Shown here in pieces: positions 10,602 through 22,779 of a stretch of DNA of 64,000 nucleotides. Every line of letters begins with the position of its first letter. Within the stretch, counting starts at the first letter, position 1. Source of the stretch: Notospermus geniculatus (Eukaryota > Nemertea > Pilidiophora > Heteronemertea > Lineidae); contig NMRB01000596.1 in NCBI GenBank assembly GCA_002633025.1, forward strand, positions 77,779-141,778, given 5' to 3'. Made by a program: the position numbers and the translations under genes. The notes under the pieces were generated by a model. That model was not told where the DNA came from. It saw only the letters and a program-made list of their open reading frames with translations, and did not search any database.

Positions 10602-11035
10602 TTTCGGTCCGATCGGACATCCAATATGGCCGCCAGGTGGCGTAACCTGAAAATCGACCAAGTGCTATAACTCAGGAACGGCTTGACCCAGAGTTCTCGA
10701 ACTTGATATTTACCTCCCTCTAGATGACCTTTACAAGCACGTCAAATTTCGGCCTGATTAAACTTCCAATTATGGCCGCCAGGTGGCGTAACCCGAAAAT
10801 CATGAAATGTGCTATAACTCAGGAACGACTTGACCCAGAACGCTCAAATGTGCTGTGTGGCTGCCTCTAGATGACCTTTATATGCATGTGAAGTTTTGGC
10901 CCGATCGGACATCCAGTATGGCCGCCAGGTGGCGTAACCCAACAATCATTGAAGTCCTGCAACTTGGGAATGACTTAGACCCAGATTGCTCATAACTGAC
11001 ATGTACCTCTCTCTGTCATTACACTGTTATGTCCA
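10602..11035. repeat. 146-bp tandem repeat, 3 units, with CTCF-like motif
   Basis: Three units each contain TATGGCCGCCAGGTGGCGTA, then CTATAACTCAGGAA (altered in the third) and CTCTAGATGACCTTTA. The motif CCGCCAGGTGGCG starts at 10630, 10776 and 10922, exactly 146 bases apart. The motif is close to the animal CTCF core and includes CAGGTG, a Snail/ZEB-type E-box. The monomer text resembles dispersed repeats of marine invertebrates. Confidence 0.85.
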
Positions 11036-11193
11036 AACGAGTGAGCACATGGTCCATGGACCATTTCATTAAATGCACTTCGATGCTTTCTTGGAACATT
11101 GTGCTTCGAAAGCTTTATCTGACTCATGACGAAATCCACGATACACCGCTCCCAAAGTTGGCCGACCCGATCGCCTTTCCTTTACTCTAACGA

Positions 11194-12762
11194 ACACCAC
11201 AATGGTCCTCTCCGAATTTCGTACAATAGGCTACTCTGTTCCCCGAAAGTACCCGATCACCTCTCTTTGTTCTCAAAAGAGCACTACCACAGTGCTACTC
11301 TCTATCGATATTGTGGCTAGATTTATACCAATCGCATCCCTCCTTGATCTGAATAAGAGAAGGAATCGATGAAGACTCCAGGCTACATCAATCAGTGGTA
11401 CAATCCAAGTCGTCCAAACCGTCATTAGGCACAGAGCTAGCCGACCCATGTGATGCGGAAAGGCGCATTTGTGTAACATAGGAATGTTTATGGCCCATAA
11501 CGCCAACCTTAATGACCGATTCTATCATTTGGGTAGCGACCTCGGCTTTTCTGTGGCTTAGATGATTTCGATTTCTTGCCGAATCCCCCGGGTATTGGAT
11601 GCTCAGGATCCTTGATGCCCCTCTCACGGCGTCTCAATTTAGTGCTTATAACAGAAGCCGACAGAAAAATCGTTCAAACTTCTTCTTCGCAACATTTAAC
11701 CTATTTCCAGCGGTTGTTGGCAATAAGATTTTCTTGATTGCCACCGAACAATCATGAAAAGCAATTGATGTACAGTGCACTAACGTAATCCAATTGCATC
11801 AGGAGCGTTACAGGGCTGTGGGTAAATTGCTCACCATTTTTTGAAAGAAATGCCAGATTGCAGCATTTCAGCACTGAACTATAATAATGTGATATGCGAG
11901 CAATACGACCATGCCAATAGCAACTCTCTTCGTTGCGTTGAAAGGATTTCAGAAGAGAATGCTACGTTCCTTTCCTTGCTAGACGAAATCCAGAGTTCCA
12001 CTTCAAATAAAGGGATATACATTCTTTACCTTAATGAATTGTTCTCCTAGATCTTGTATTTGTTGCAAAGAATTTCGTGATGCATTATCCTGAAGTCATG
12101 TTGATTCAAGGGGAAAGGTGAGCTGAGTTGGCTAACCAAACGCCTGCAACAATGTCATGGATACAAAGAAGGACACATTGCTGATGTCGATGTCAATGAC
12201 ATCGACATGTCAATGACAATGTCAATTTGCTCGTTTCAGGCAATTCCATGCGCCGCAAAGACGTTTTGCAATTACCGAACCAATTTAGCTTTCAACTGGT
12301 TTCCTAATCAACCCATGTGGCTGTCCTTCGTACTTTGTTGTTCAGTAAGATCCCTCCTTGTTTTTCAACCAGAAAACCTTGGACAAACAGGATACTAATT
12401 TAACCAATTTTCTAACTTCCTCTCCAGACGGATTTCAATTTACATTCTTGGCTTCCACATCTATCAGTACATCTTCACGAAACAATTTGATTAACAACAT
12501 TTTGAGAAATATCTATGGTAGAAACACGTGCGCTGGGTTGTTTGTCTCTTGGTTGTCGGGAAGCGGCTTCTTTCTGGAAATTTTCAATAACACCAGGTGT
12601 GGACCGACGACGGCAAAAACGTGACTGGAATTGCTCTGGAACAGGTTGTCATGTCGCATCCTCTGTTTCGGAATATCCATCGGTTAAAACACACCTCGCG
12701 GGACCCAGTACAAAGTCATTTTATGAGAACACAGGTTGTAGCCCTCACCAAAATACTTGTCT
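11194..12762. other. No gene seen
   Basis: AT-rich, no recognisable coding or repeat structure except a 25-base near-perfect palindrome at 12184-12208 (ATGTCGATGTCA and its complement). Confidence 0.5.
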
Positions 12763-13031
12763 TTAAAGGGCCACGGTATTCCTTCCTATCCTACGCTAAA
12801 CACTGATACCAGAGTTCAGGGAGACCTCTATTGACAATGTTGTTAAACTACCACTTATCAACCTCGCCCCATATAGAGTAACTCTCGTCCGTTGCTATCC
12901 ACGTATGCATTGCATTGTAATCTACATTCTCCAACACTGGCGAAAGGCAAAACTACGGTATTGGAGAATGATGCAAATCACCGCCGGTGGCACCGCTTGT
13001 CGGCGAAAATGGTAATACCGTGACCCTTTAA
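12763..13031. mobile_element. TTAAAGGG-type MITE, full copy
   Basis: About 269 bp bounded by TTAAAGGGCCACGGTATT and its near-perfect complement ending ATACCGTGACCCTTTAA. The interior carries GGGAGACCTCTATTGAC and GTATTGGAGAATG. Related copies are at 16428-16680, in reverse and fragmentary at 17318-17460, and in part at 19855-20000. The TTAA ends would fit a piggyBac-like target, but this is inference. Confidence 0.75.
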
Positions 13032-13434
13032 CAAGGCGTAGACGGAAATAGCAAAGATAATCCAAGTCCATTGGGTATCCCCAAAGCAGTTCTTCATCAA
13101 GCGAACTCCCGCTTGGAACAATGATGTGCATGGATTTGCCGAGTAGTTGCTTCTGCCGTTAATTAACTTTCTTGTATCGTCCGTCCTTGATGAATCCAAT
13201 TTTCAGCAATGTCCCTAAGACTAACCAATGACCCTAATCAGAGCGGACATCCCGAAATTACTCGCTTGCCTCTCGGAATGCATGGCTGACGAACAGCCAC
13301 CCATCAAAGTAGCCTAATTGATAGCGATAGAAGAAAGTTACCCCAGGAGCCTCAGCGTCATTCACAAAATCTTAATGAAGGACACTGGTGATGAGTTTTC
13401 GATGTTCCTGAAGGCGCAAGGCGACTCCAACTGA
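13032..13434. other. No gene seen
   Basis: No recognisable feature; short open frames only. Confidence 0.4.
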
Positions 13435-13570
13435 CAATGGGTCATATGAATAAAGAGTAGCAAATGCTTTTACATGTACTTGTATTTTGCAATACAAATG
13501 CATTAGGCAATGCTGTACAAATGCGAAGTAAAAGCATTTGCTCGTCTTTATTCATATGGGCGACCCATTG
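13435..13570. mobile_element. Foldback element, 136 bp
   Basis: Arms of about 43 bases: CAATGGGTCATATGAATAAA on the left, and the complement ending TTTATTCATATGGGCGACCCATTG on the right. AGCAAATGCTTTTAC is also mirrored. It is a palindromic MITE-like unit of unknown family. Confidence 0.75.
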
Positions 13571-14000
13571 CATAACCAAAGGAGATGACACTATAGACTC
13601 GCCGCTTTGACACGTTGGCCTCCACGTCGACGCCCCCCGCCCGCCCCACCACCGCCGTCTTGGTTACTAAAGAGATTTGATCTGGTAGGCAATAACCCCA
13701 AACTTCTGATTGGTCAAGAGATACCAATTTCCCTACCAAATAACTGCTCATGCGCAGTTTCCAATAAATCTTAGATGGCCGGCCCTTCGAAATTCCGTGA
13801 ATTGACCGACAGGGACCGTAACATAAGCTGGCCTTATGAATTTTTGATCCTAATTACCAAATGCTGCTACGTTTACTCCATTGATACTGACTACAGGATA
13901 ACACTCAGAAATATTCTATCGCAAATTATGAGAGAATATACAATATTCTCGATGATAAAGTCTCGCGAAATTGGCGTCAAATCTCCTTGAATGCTCAGCT
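13571..14000. other. No gene seen
   Basis: Includes a C-rich stretch near 13630 and a short open frame at 13775-13990 without recognisable similarity. Confidence 0.4.
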
Positions 14001-14574
14001 CAGGGGAAATCTACACTCCTTTCGCAGTGTCTTCTCACTCATACCTATCGTTCATAGACACTGCTTACAATGGCCCGATCCCCGCCGATTTACCACTAGA
14101 GGGCGTTTGCGTAACTAACGAAATACATGAAACATTTTCTGATTGGTTCACTGTCAGCGTCCTTGACAACCACGGCGACTGGTCACTCGTCGGAAAGCAT
14201 TTTATATGGGACAGTTGCATTATGACGTAGCACGACTAGTCTACAACAACAGCAATGGCTGCCCCCCGCCGTGTCCAGTATGCAGTGTCACTTTGCACTT
14301 TTCAGTGTTCAGCTCGTGCCTTTTTTGTTTTGAAACATCGCTAAAGAAGTGGATAACGGCACTCTATACGAGATTATTCTGTTTGTAGTGATTGATCTTG
14401 TTGAACAGGCCGAAGCTGGGAGCAACGCCGGCGCGCTGTTTCCCGCGCTATTTGGCCGCTGACTAGTGCTGCCACCATGCGGTAAATCGGCGGGGATCGG
14501 GCCATTGTAAGCAGTGTCTATGAACGATAGGTACGAGTGAGAAGACACTGCGAAAGGAGTGTAGGGAAATCCTG
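14001..14574. mobile_element. Inverted-repeat element with arms of about 95 bp
   Basis: The left arm 14001-14095 (CAGGGGAAATCTACACTCC...CGCCGATTTACC) is mirrored at 14481-14574, nearly base for base. The 385 bases between contain no transposase-like frame. A non-autonomous DNA transposon is likely. I could not find a clean target duplication. Confidence 0.75.
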
Positions 14575-14889
14575 AGTAATTAGCTTCAGAATCTGTATGA
14601 AGTCCTAAACGGCAACACTTTGGCCACTTCCTTTGATCGCACGCTCTTCTTCGGTAAGGCGAAAGTGTAATTGTGGGATGTTCGTTCTAATTAACGTCAT
14701 TGATTGGTCCTGGGGACACTTGCTTGTAATTTGTTTGATTGGAACAACACTCGGTATGCACCAGATCACGATATTTCGGCATAACAGGACAGATATGGAG
14801 CTGTCAGATCTGCCAACCGATGGTCGTCTGGAACCACCAGTAGGCCCTACATATATTCATTTTCTACGTCTTCGGACTGCGTTATCTGC
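14575..14889. other. No gene seen
   Basis: Part of a 134-codon open frame (14633-15037) that runs into the adjacent transposon, so it is not regarded as a gene. Confidence 0.4.
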
Positions 14890-15025
14890 ATGGGCGGATC
14901 CAGAATCATGGGAAAGAGGGGGCACAGCCAGCACACATCGTGGAAAACCTCGGTCAAATTTTAACATCTTTTCAAAATTCCGAAATTTCCCGGTGAATTT
15001 TGTGCCCCCCTTGGATCTGCGCCTG
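14890..15025. mobile_element. GGGCGGATCCAG-type element (hAT-like MITE)
   Basis: Starts TGGGCGGATCCAGAATC and ends CTTGGATCTGCGCCTG, with a run of G near the left end and of C near the right. A longer relative is at 60345-60511. Ends of the GGGCGGATCCAG type are widespread in animal hAT-like elements; that assignment is from general knowledge. Confidence 0.65.
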
Positions 15026-15059
15026 AGTGGAGCATAGTCCAAAGGTGAACTTCCCTGAG

Positions 15060-15590
15060 CTTCCCCAGTTTAGCTGACAGGCGGAACGCGGAAGCGGAAA
15101 ATGCAATGCATTTTTGTATACAACATATCGTTCCGCCGGGGATTCCGCTTCCCTATAAGCTGCGTTTAGCTGACACGCGGAATGCGGTATAGGGACGCGG
15201 AAACCCTGGCGGAAAGATATGTTGTATGCGAAAATGCGAAAATGCATTGCATTTTCCGCTTCCGCGTTCCGCAATCCGCATTCCGCGTGTCAGCTAAAGC
15301 TGCGTTTAGCTGACACGCGGTAAGCGGAATGCGGATCGCGGAAACGGAATGCGGTATACGGAACGCGGTAAATATTCCGCGTGTTCCATTTATCTGCACG
15401 CGGTATCACTTCTGTTTTTGTAAGCATTGCGCAGGTTTGGTCCGTCTCTGTCCAATCACGGTGCTTCATAGGGCGCGGATTTTTATTCCGCGCGGAAAAA
15501 TCGCTACACCAAGTGATCGGTCTTTCCGCGTTCCGCCTAACCGCGTCCCGCAAACCGCTTACCGCGTGCAGATAAATGGATGAAGGGAAA
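15060..15590. mobile_element. Cluster of CGCGG-rich palindromic elements
   Basis: Several units with ends TTTAGCTGACACGCGG and complement CCGCGTGTCAGCTAAA lie head to tail (about 15060, 15165-15300, 15300-15320). A further unit is bounded by TTTATCTGCACGCGGTA and TACCGCGTGCAGATAAA (about 15388-15578). Interiors repeat GCGGAA/TTCCGC words in both orientations. They are probably nested MITEs of one GC-rich family. Confidence 0.7.
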
Positions 15591-16427
15591 TGGCTTGGAG
15601 TGAACAAATGTCTATTCCGCTGTTCTCGCCCAAAGGGTCGGCTTGAAGCTGTTGCGTCAAGTTGAAGGCTTTATTCCGAAATGTACTGGTACATTACTTC
15701 GGGGCATGGATTGGTTCGTTGGAGATTATCCTGTCTGCCTCAACACGCATTTACATTTCAGAACTCCGATAAAAATTGTCTCCCTCAATGTGTCTGTTAC
15801 TTCGGGCATGCATACCCTCTGTGAAGAGATGCTTTGGGTTGGTGGGAACAGTATTTCCATTCGTTGCAAGAAATGTCACATTTTTTTTGTACACAAAAGC
15901 AAGCAGGTAACCCTGAGCATCGTAGATTTATAGTGCGAAAACTAAAACTGCAAAATGTCGCCAACTAGCTTGGCATTTACCAGCGTCTGAAACCTCGCGT
16001 AACCACCGGAATAGCAAAAAGGTAAATCTTTGTTACCTATTATGCAAGGAAATAAAGCAAATGCTGCTGACTCTGTGCAGAAACAAATTTAATGAATGAA
16101 TTACCTCCGGATTACATTGCTTGGATGTAACCCAATACTCATTACAATAATGTAGAGCTTCCTCGACTGATGACGACTTCAAAACGTTTTTTTATTTGTA
16201 GCACTGGCGCTTAATTGTGGGATATGTTTCGGTTTAAATGATGCAATTTAGGAAGGCGCTGAGTTAAAGGTTAAAGTCTTGAAAAACACAATCCTGCTGT
16301 GTGCTTCGTTTTGTGAACAACGACACACAGTTACGCTACATTGTGCAATTTACTGCGTATGATGCAACTGAAGAAATTTCGATTTGTATAATGCTGATAG
16401 TAGGTTTTTCATTAGTAAAAGTTAAAC
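15591..16427. other. No gene seen
   Basis: A 96-codon plus-strand open frame (15643-15933) has no family I recognise. The rest is AT-rich. Confidence 0.4.
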
Positions 16428-17460
16428 TTAAAGGGGCGCTCTATTGCTTCCCTATCCTGCGCTTAAAATACCTGCGTTAGGGAGACCTCTATTGACGATG
16501 TTTTAAACTACCGCTTATCAGCCTCGCCCCATGCAGAGTAACTCTCGTTCCTAGGGTATCCACGTATGCATTGCATTGTAATCATACATTCTCCAACACT
16601 GGGGCGAAAGGCAAGACTACGGTATTGGAGAATGGTGCAATCAACGCCGGTGGCGCCGGCTGTCGACAAAAAGTGCCAATTCCGACAGGATTACCTTCAA
16701 CGTACCTATGATGTGCAGCATTCATTCTAAGGGGTAGAGGGATACATGTAGTAGACAGCCTGCTGTAGGGGAAGAATTTTGTTATTAAAAATATTGGCCG
16801 TGTACGTTTACGCTGTTTAGAATCGTCGTCTGCGCCAGAAAGGGACCCGGATGTATGAAGAGAAACGTAAAATACAGCTCCAAATGAGAATCAATGCATA
16901 TAACATCATCTTTCGTAGGAGACAGAAAGCCATTAAACTTCATCCTCCGGAGAATTGACTGTATACTGATTTATGATACTTTGAATCGTTACGCCATGTC
17001 TATAACGATGTTATATCATGTCCTTGGCAATCAGTGTGGCTATAGATCATGGGTTGCACCCACTCCGAGGCGTCCTCAAATATCTGCTCCGTAGTCTCCG
17101 GTAATGGCGAAGAGGCGTGGAGGGCAAACATTCCCACGTAATGGATTTCCTCAGGAGCTTGTTGTGGGTGTTCGAGGTTACTGCGGTGAGAACGTGATCG
17201 GAGATAATGGTTTAACATGACGATAATATGAGGTGATTTACACCTCAGTACAAGGGCAGAAACATTTGGAATCGTCGTCAACATTTCGAGGTTGGTGTTC
17301 CTTCCAAATGAAGTCTGATAAGCGGTAGTTTAAGAAAATTGTCAATTGAGGTCTCCCTTAAGGCACGTTTCCACCATAGCGGATTCCGCGGCGGTTTCCG
17401 GCGAGCGGTGCGGTTTTCACCGGTAGCGCCGGATAGGGAAGGAAATGCATTGCCCCTTTA
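16428..17460. mobile_element. TTAAAGGG-type MITE, copy 2, with displaced reverse fragment
   Basis: 16428-16680 matches the element at 12763-13031 (TTAAAGGGG start, GGGAGACCTCTATTGACGATG, GTATTGGAGAATGG). A reverse-orientation piece of the same family is at 17318-17365 (GATAAGCGGTAGTTTAAG...GAGGTCTCCCTTAA), and one at 17430-17460 ends GCCCCTTTAA. The 640 bases between may be an insertion into one copy. They include an unrecognised 94-codon minus-strand open frame (17284-17000). Confidence 0.6.
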
Positions 17461-18134
17461 ATCACACCTGAGATGTTCCTCTTAGCTTTAGACAAAAGTC
17501 GCCATCAACCCTCTTAACGTTTCTTTTGATTGATCGGAAGAAAGTAGCCGAGAAAGTACTCAATACCTTTCCAGCTGTCCTTTAACGAACACCCCGGGAG
17601 AGGCAGTATTATTTACGTCTTATAAGTCTTTGATTTATATCACGGTATTCAATTGTCCCTTTTGGGGACCTTCATAAATTCATGGACAAGATTTCATTCG
17701 AGGCGCATTTAATTCGTTCGTCCTTCTTTCCTCTACGCCGTCGCCATTGGGAGCCAAAGCGATGCCACCACGGCCAATATTTCCAATAGTGTTGCTCTAG
17801 TTTATCATCATCAGTCAGGTAATAAGGGAAGTTTTAATCAATTTATGCTCTTTCACCAATGATTTATACTCGCATTGTGGTTCTTTATATTCTGTGTCGA
17901 TAGGAAATTCATTTTTTCTCTAAATGAATAATGTCACGGGGCGATTTATATTGGTACAATATTTACACAAGGTAAAGAAATAGAAGAATCTCACGAGGAA
18001 TCAGGTCTGTTGTACTACCGGTACTTTGTGGAGGTTGAATATTAAGTTCCTAATAATACAGCGATATTGCTGCATAGGCTAAATCATGAAATGAAGAATG
18101 CTGCCAAGTCTATGGCATCCAACACAGTATGGCC
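17461..18134. other. No gene seen
   Basis: AT-rich and unremarkable, with no supported coding sequence. Confidence 0.4.
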
Positions 18135-18445
18135 GTGTTCGGAAAGCTTCCCCAAGGAAATTTCTTCCCCGAGCTTCGGGGAATGTGAGCATGCCCAGTG
18201 AAGGCAAATTTCCGAACGATATTTGCGCTTCCTCGGGGAAAGGTACTACTGTGGGTTGCAGGCGTGAAATATTCCACGTTTAGCCAATCAGCATGTCGGC
18301 TTGGAAAGAAAACCGAAATGCATGCCGGGAGTTTCCCCAAGTGAGCGACTCGGCGAGTCGCTCACTTCGGCCAGGCTCGAGGAAGCCTTGGCAGCCTTCC
18401 AAATACCTTACCGAACGCTCTCCCGCTTCCCCCGCTTCCGAACAC
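18135..18445. mobile_element. GTGTTCGGAA-bounded element with central palindrome
   Basis: Begins GTGTTCGGAAAGCTTCCCC and ends CCCGCTTCCGAACAC, so about 10 terminal bases are inverted. Internal words GGAAGC, CTTCCCC and CCGAAC recur in both orientations. A perfect hairpin with 12-base arms and a single-base centre (GTGAGCGACTCG, G, complement) is at 18341-18365. Confidence 0.55.
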
Positions 18446-19147
18446 GCTATATGATCTATCATGTTCAACCTTCTCCATACGATCATCCCTCCAGCGTTCA
18501 CATTGGTAGCAAGAACAATAAATAATATGTCGAGTAAATTTACATGTATTACACAAATATTCCCCCATTTACAAACCAGGACAGTGAGACGATCAACAAG
18601 CCATGAACTACGAGTCATACACAGCTATTATTCAATCTGTGGCAGCTTCTTCCAGATTCATAGAAAAATATTCGGTGATCGCAGAAAAGAATTTTATTTT
18701 CCTCTCGCCGAAAGAAACGTGTTGTTTCCTATGAATGAATAGAGCTGCTCACCTGTAATACGTCTTGAATAACAATTGAAATCCATCGCTGCCCTTGGCA
18801 ACTAACTCTGAACGGAAGCTCCCTGCAGCTGACTGATTCTGAAGAAAAATGCCTGACAGAATCAAAATATGACAACCTGTCATTCTGTGGTACATGTCCG
18901 CACGCGCGGCGGATGGAAGAATTAGCTGAGATAACAGGTATGAACGCGGATTCAGTCTGTTCAATTCATCGAGAGACGTGCCAAATCAGCGTTCTACGGT
19001 TGCTTTCTTAAGAAAGCTGATGATGCATCCATTTACCTGTATAGCAGGTAATGCTAATTAACATTTTTACCTATTTTGTAATTTTCACGACATCGATCTT
19101 GATTCGGTTTTGTTCCCCTTTTCGCGTGACTCATGAGGCAAACAATA
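18446..19147. other. No gene seen
   Basis: Short open frames only; no recognisable element. Confidence 0.4.
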
Positions 19148-19326
19148 GGGAGGTTTCGCAAATCTGACGAAAAACGAAGTACGAAATACGAAATTCAACT
19201 TCATTTCCAGGACCTAATTTATTTCTGGAGATGGTTGGTACTACCTTGGAGGAATTAAATGTCCCTGAAAATGAAGTCCAATTTCGTATTTCGTCTTCGT
19301 GTTTCGTCAGATTTGCGAAACCTCAC
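19148..19326. mobile_element. Palindromic MITE, GAGGTTT family, 179 bp
   Basis: Flanked by TA on both sides. Arms start GGGAGGTTTCGCAAATCTGA and the right end is its complement ...GCGAAACCTCAC. Inner arms repeat CGAAATACGAAATTC and TTTCGTATTTCG. A longer sister with the same arms lies at 36028-36411. Confidence 0.85.
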
Positions 19327-20059
19327 TAGTAATGATCCCAAAGCGAACCGATCGAACGAACGACACAAGTACGATTTATGACCCAAAATGCCGATAGAAG
19401 GAAATGATGGAATAAAAAGAGACAATAAGACATAATTAGCATTGAACAGCAACAAACAGACTCCGTTTGATTCATGACCGTACTGCATTTTTGCTTTTGC
19501 AAAATTCTATCATAAAACGGGAAATATTGTCTCCATAAATCCAGTCCGCTGTCTCTCGTTTCACGATGTCGTTGCCCGCTTCTTTGAGGCCGGGAGAAGG
19601 CTTGTTAGGAATATAAGTGGCTTTAAGAAGAACAAAGAATATCTCTGGGGTAAACAAGACTATTTTCTTTGTAAAATCTAAGAACTAAGTTGTATCCAAT
19701 AGAGACGATGATTCCTAACTTTACGGTGAAGACCGCCAGCGGCAGCAATCCTGATGTTGTTCAGATTGGAGACGAGAGCAAAAGCATCGTACGAGGTAGG
19801 AAGCGATGCTATTAAAGGAGCTGATTTCTTCAGGGTGGAACAAACGTTGCTCATTTTAAAGGCGCCCGGTAATTACCACTTTTTCTCGACAGCCGGCGAC
19901 ACCGCGCCACTCTCCAATCCAAGGGACTAACTACGTTGTTGGCGAATGGACCGATTTAATACTACGTAGGCCTACATTTTTTGTAATGGATTTTTGTAAT
20001 GTTGCTGCCGCCAGGTGACTCCCTCTACGCCGGCAGTCAAATTACCCATTAGAGAGTGC
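19327..20059. other. No gene; contains a partial TTAAAGG-type MITE
   Basis: From about 19855 (TTAAAGGCGCCCGG) to 20000 the sequence is a diverged, reverse-oriented part of the element at 16428-16680 (CGACAGCCGGCGAC, CTCTCCAAT). The rest shows nothing. Confidence 0.45.
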
Positions 20060-20260
20060 ATATCGTGCTCCTTTAAGTCATTTACCGGTAAGGGCGCTAC
20101 TGCACAGCGCCACATGTGTGCACCGGCAAAGGCGGGAACCAGCCGAAAAATCACCGGGACTGGTTCCCGTCTTAGCCGCTACACTCCCGTGGTGCTCATT
20201 CCAGTAGTACCGCGGAGTGGAACGGCAAAGATGAGAACCAGTCCAAAAATCATCTGCATG
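20060..20260. mobile_element. GACTGGTTC-type inverted-repeat relic
   Basis: GGGACTGGTTCCCGTCTTAGCC is mirrored by GGCAAAGATGAGAACCAGTCC about 50 bases later, with CGCTACACTCCCG and CGCGGAGTGGAACGG between. The same words occur at 58183-58240 and 59068-59140 inside the tandem duplication there, so this is a dispersed palindromic family. Confidence 0.55.
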
Positions 20261-21511
20261 ATTCAGATCTAAAAGTCTTCATACAAGCCTAGCGGCAAAA
20301 AGTGACAGCAACGATTGTAGGATAATAAATTAAAAGTTATTTTTGTTACGTGAAATTGACCACCGGCGTGCAGGGTGTGAGGCCTGAGGAACAGCCACAT
20401 ACACAACTCTGCATAGCCTACCAATGGTCGACTGACGTCAAACCAAACAACAGGCGATTTTAATTCTAAAGTCAGGTGATTAGCTAGTGCAACATGTTGA
20501 TCGATGAAATGAAAAAGGTTTTCGTGAACGCCAGCATTGTTTAAGCACTGCCGTGAGCGCATAAGCTATAGAATTATGGTATCCAATAGCAAAGCATGCA
20601 ACATGATACACTGAGACTCGGGGATGAAATCGAAATGCGTCCCGCGTGCAGACGATAATCTAAGGCTTGTACTAGGATTGGAGCTATCAAATGAAGTATT
20701 TCATGCCATCATGGCATGAAGAGTAGTTTGCTAAAATAGGCACGAAATAATCTTTCAAGGTAATTAATTTTCATGCCATACATGTAGCTTAAGAGTTTAT
20801 GATATATTCTATCAAAAGTTGATAAGCGCTTATGAATTTTTTATTCTATGTAGCTATCTAATCGAGCTAGTGATTGCTGGCAGTCGTTATCACCGTCATT
20901 TGCCATGTTTCACTTGGTTGTTATGGCCAGCAAGTCACCTACTAGTAATCCTGATCATCAGCCATTTTGATCTGGTTATGTCCAGCCATGCGGGCATAAC
21001 TTGCAGTCCTTACTGCCATGTTTATCTGGCAGGGCCCAAACTTTATTGGCACTGGCAGTCCGTACCCCGTCACTCATACCATCAGTGTTTTTTGGGTCAT
21101 GCTCTGCCAAGTAGACAGTCCTATCACCGTCTTTGGGCCGTGTCTATTTTGTCATTCTTCAGCCACTAAAGTCCCATAGATTGACCAGTCCTTAGACCAA
21201 ACGTCGCTGTTTACCTGGTCAACCCCAGCAGCCATGACCATCCTTGTCACATTTGCAGCTCAGCACTATCGGCTAACTGTCATCACCCTATTGACCTCGC
21301 CATTCCCGGCTACCAATTGGACTGATTGGTACCTGCAGGGCGTGACTTGCTGAAACCCCTTTCTCGGATTCAAAAGAACATCGCCGTCAACCTGCCACGA
21401 CGCAGTAGGTCTTCCCATTAGACTGTATATTTTTTCAAAGATCCCTAATGGCGGTAACTTTATCCTGATTAAGAACTGGAATAAAGCGTCTAGACGGTCG
21501 GTGTAACCATT
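20261..21511. other. No gene; compositionally odd stretch at 20870-21370
   Basis: 20870-21370 is pyrimidine-biased and rich in short recurring words (CAGTC, GTCAT, CCAG, GGTCA) without a fixed period I can define. It may be a decayed tandem array. Confidence 0.35.
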
Positions 21512-21560
21512 AACGAACGAACGAACGAACGAACGAACGAACGAACGAACGAACGAACGT
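21512..21560. repeat. (ACGA)n microsatellite
   Basis: About 12 uninterrupted copies of ACGA. Confidence 0.95.
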
Positions 21561-22312
21561 TAATTCGCTTGTTCTATCGTTTAAGAGATATTAATCCTTT
21601 TTGGCGCAACACTTGGTCAAAGAAGTAATATCGTATATCAGAAAAACCTGGAGACCGGGTTCCTTAGCGGAGTGTGAGGTGGTGTGGGGGATGGATGCCC
21701 AAGTCTTTTTGCCTCACCGGCCAAATCGTCGCCGCCAGGTGTGCTGATCATTTGGTTAATACCCCTGCCCTTTGCTGAGTAGATGTGCAAAGGAATTATA
21801 CTCAGAAAGAACCTGACGGTTTCTAATACTGAGTGCTGAATTATCATTTATTGTAACATGGTTTGAAGGGATAGCACTGACAGCTGGTGTTTATATGGTT
21901 TCAAAAGTTGACAATTTTTGTCAACATTTGAGCGATTTGGGTTTCGTCACCCTGGATATATATTTGGCAGCACACGTATGAAGTATCCGTTACATTTTCT
22001 AGTGTATTCCAGCAGTTCCATTGTTTACAAACAAACTGAACAATGACTTTTTCAAGGACATTTCAGTTCAACATTGCACATTACAGTTTCATTATGGTAA
22101 TCATCTGCCGTTTCATTCCAGGGACGTGCTTTGCCAAAACAATTTTGTTGATTTATCCTCGCAAAACATACTTGTGGGAACACACTGCAAGGCGACCTAT
22201 TTGGTGAAATTTATAGCACGAATTTAGATCCAGAAGGATATAATCCAATCACCTGTGTACGTTTGCAGTCAAAGGTCGTCTATAAAATGTCAATGTAATT
22301 GACTCATATATA
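21561..22312. other. No gene seen
   Basis: AT-rich, with nothing recognised. Confidence 0.4.
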
Positions 22313-22778
22313 CTCTAACCTCTTAGATGTAAAACCGGTTCATTAACTTGGTTCAAGACCGCCTCCAAGTATTATGCAGTGAGAAGGGAACATGTAATAC
22401 TCTCTGATTGGCCGGATATTCTGCTGGCCAAGTCATAAACTTCTGCTTGCCCATTCAATATCTCTGGTGCAAGAAATTTGAAGAAACTGACCACAGTTGT
22501 GGCCTTGATGGCACATCTTACGTCACCACTAGATGTACAATTACAAATGACACAATGGGGTGCCAGTAGTCCTCAACCCACATGATGAACTGAGGTTATC
22601 ACGACCTGGTGATCATTGCCGAAAACACAATACCCTCAAAAAGATCATAAATAGTGGGTGGTCCTAGGCCTTGCAGACAGGGTGCAGCTCATTCAATTGG
22701 CCACTTCTGTTGAATACCCTCTGTCAATCATGGCTGGCTGGAATATTTGGAACCGGTTTTACATCTAAGAGGTTAGAG
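22313..22778. mobile_element. 466-bp TIR element with TA target duplication
   Basis: Perfect 29-base terminal inverted repeats begin CTCTAACCTCTTAGATGTAA and continue AAACCGGTTC. TA flanks both ends (22311-22312 and 22779-22780). The interior has no transposase frame. TA duplication fits a Tc1/mariner-type non-autonomous element. Confidence 0.85.
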
Positions 22779-22779
22779 T

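Larger units (their letters stand above)
10058..11193. repeat. Direct repeats of about 120 bp bracketing other repeats
   Basis: A block beginning AAATGCACTTCGGTGCTTTC and including GAAAGCTTTATCTGACTCATG occurs at 10058-10180 and again, with small differences (CGATGC, loss of CGCCGG), at 11071-11193. Between them lie a GGCGCACAC-type element and the 146-bp tandem repeat. The pair could be ends of a larger mobile unit or a simple duplication. Confidence 0.7.
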
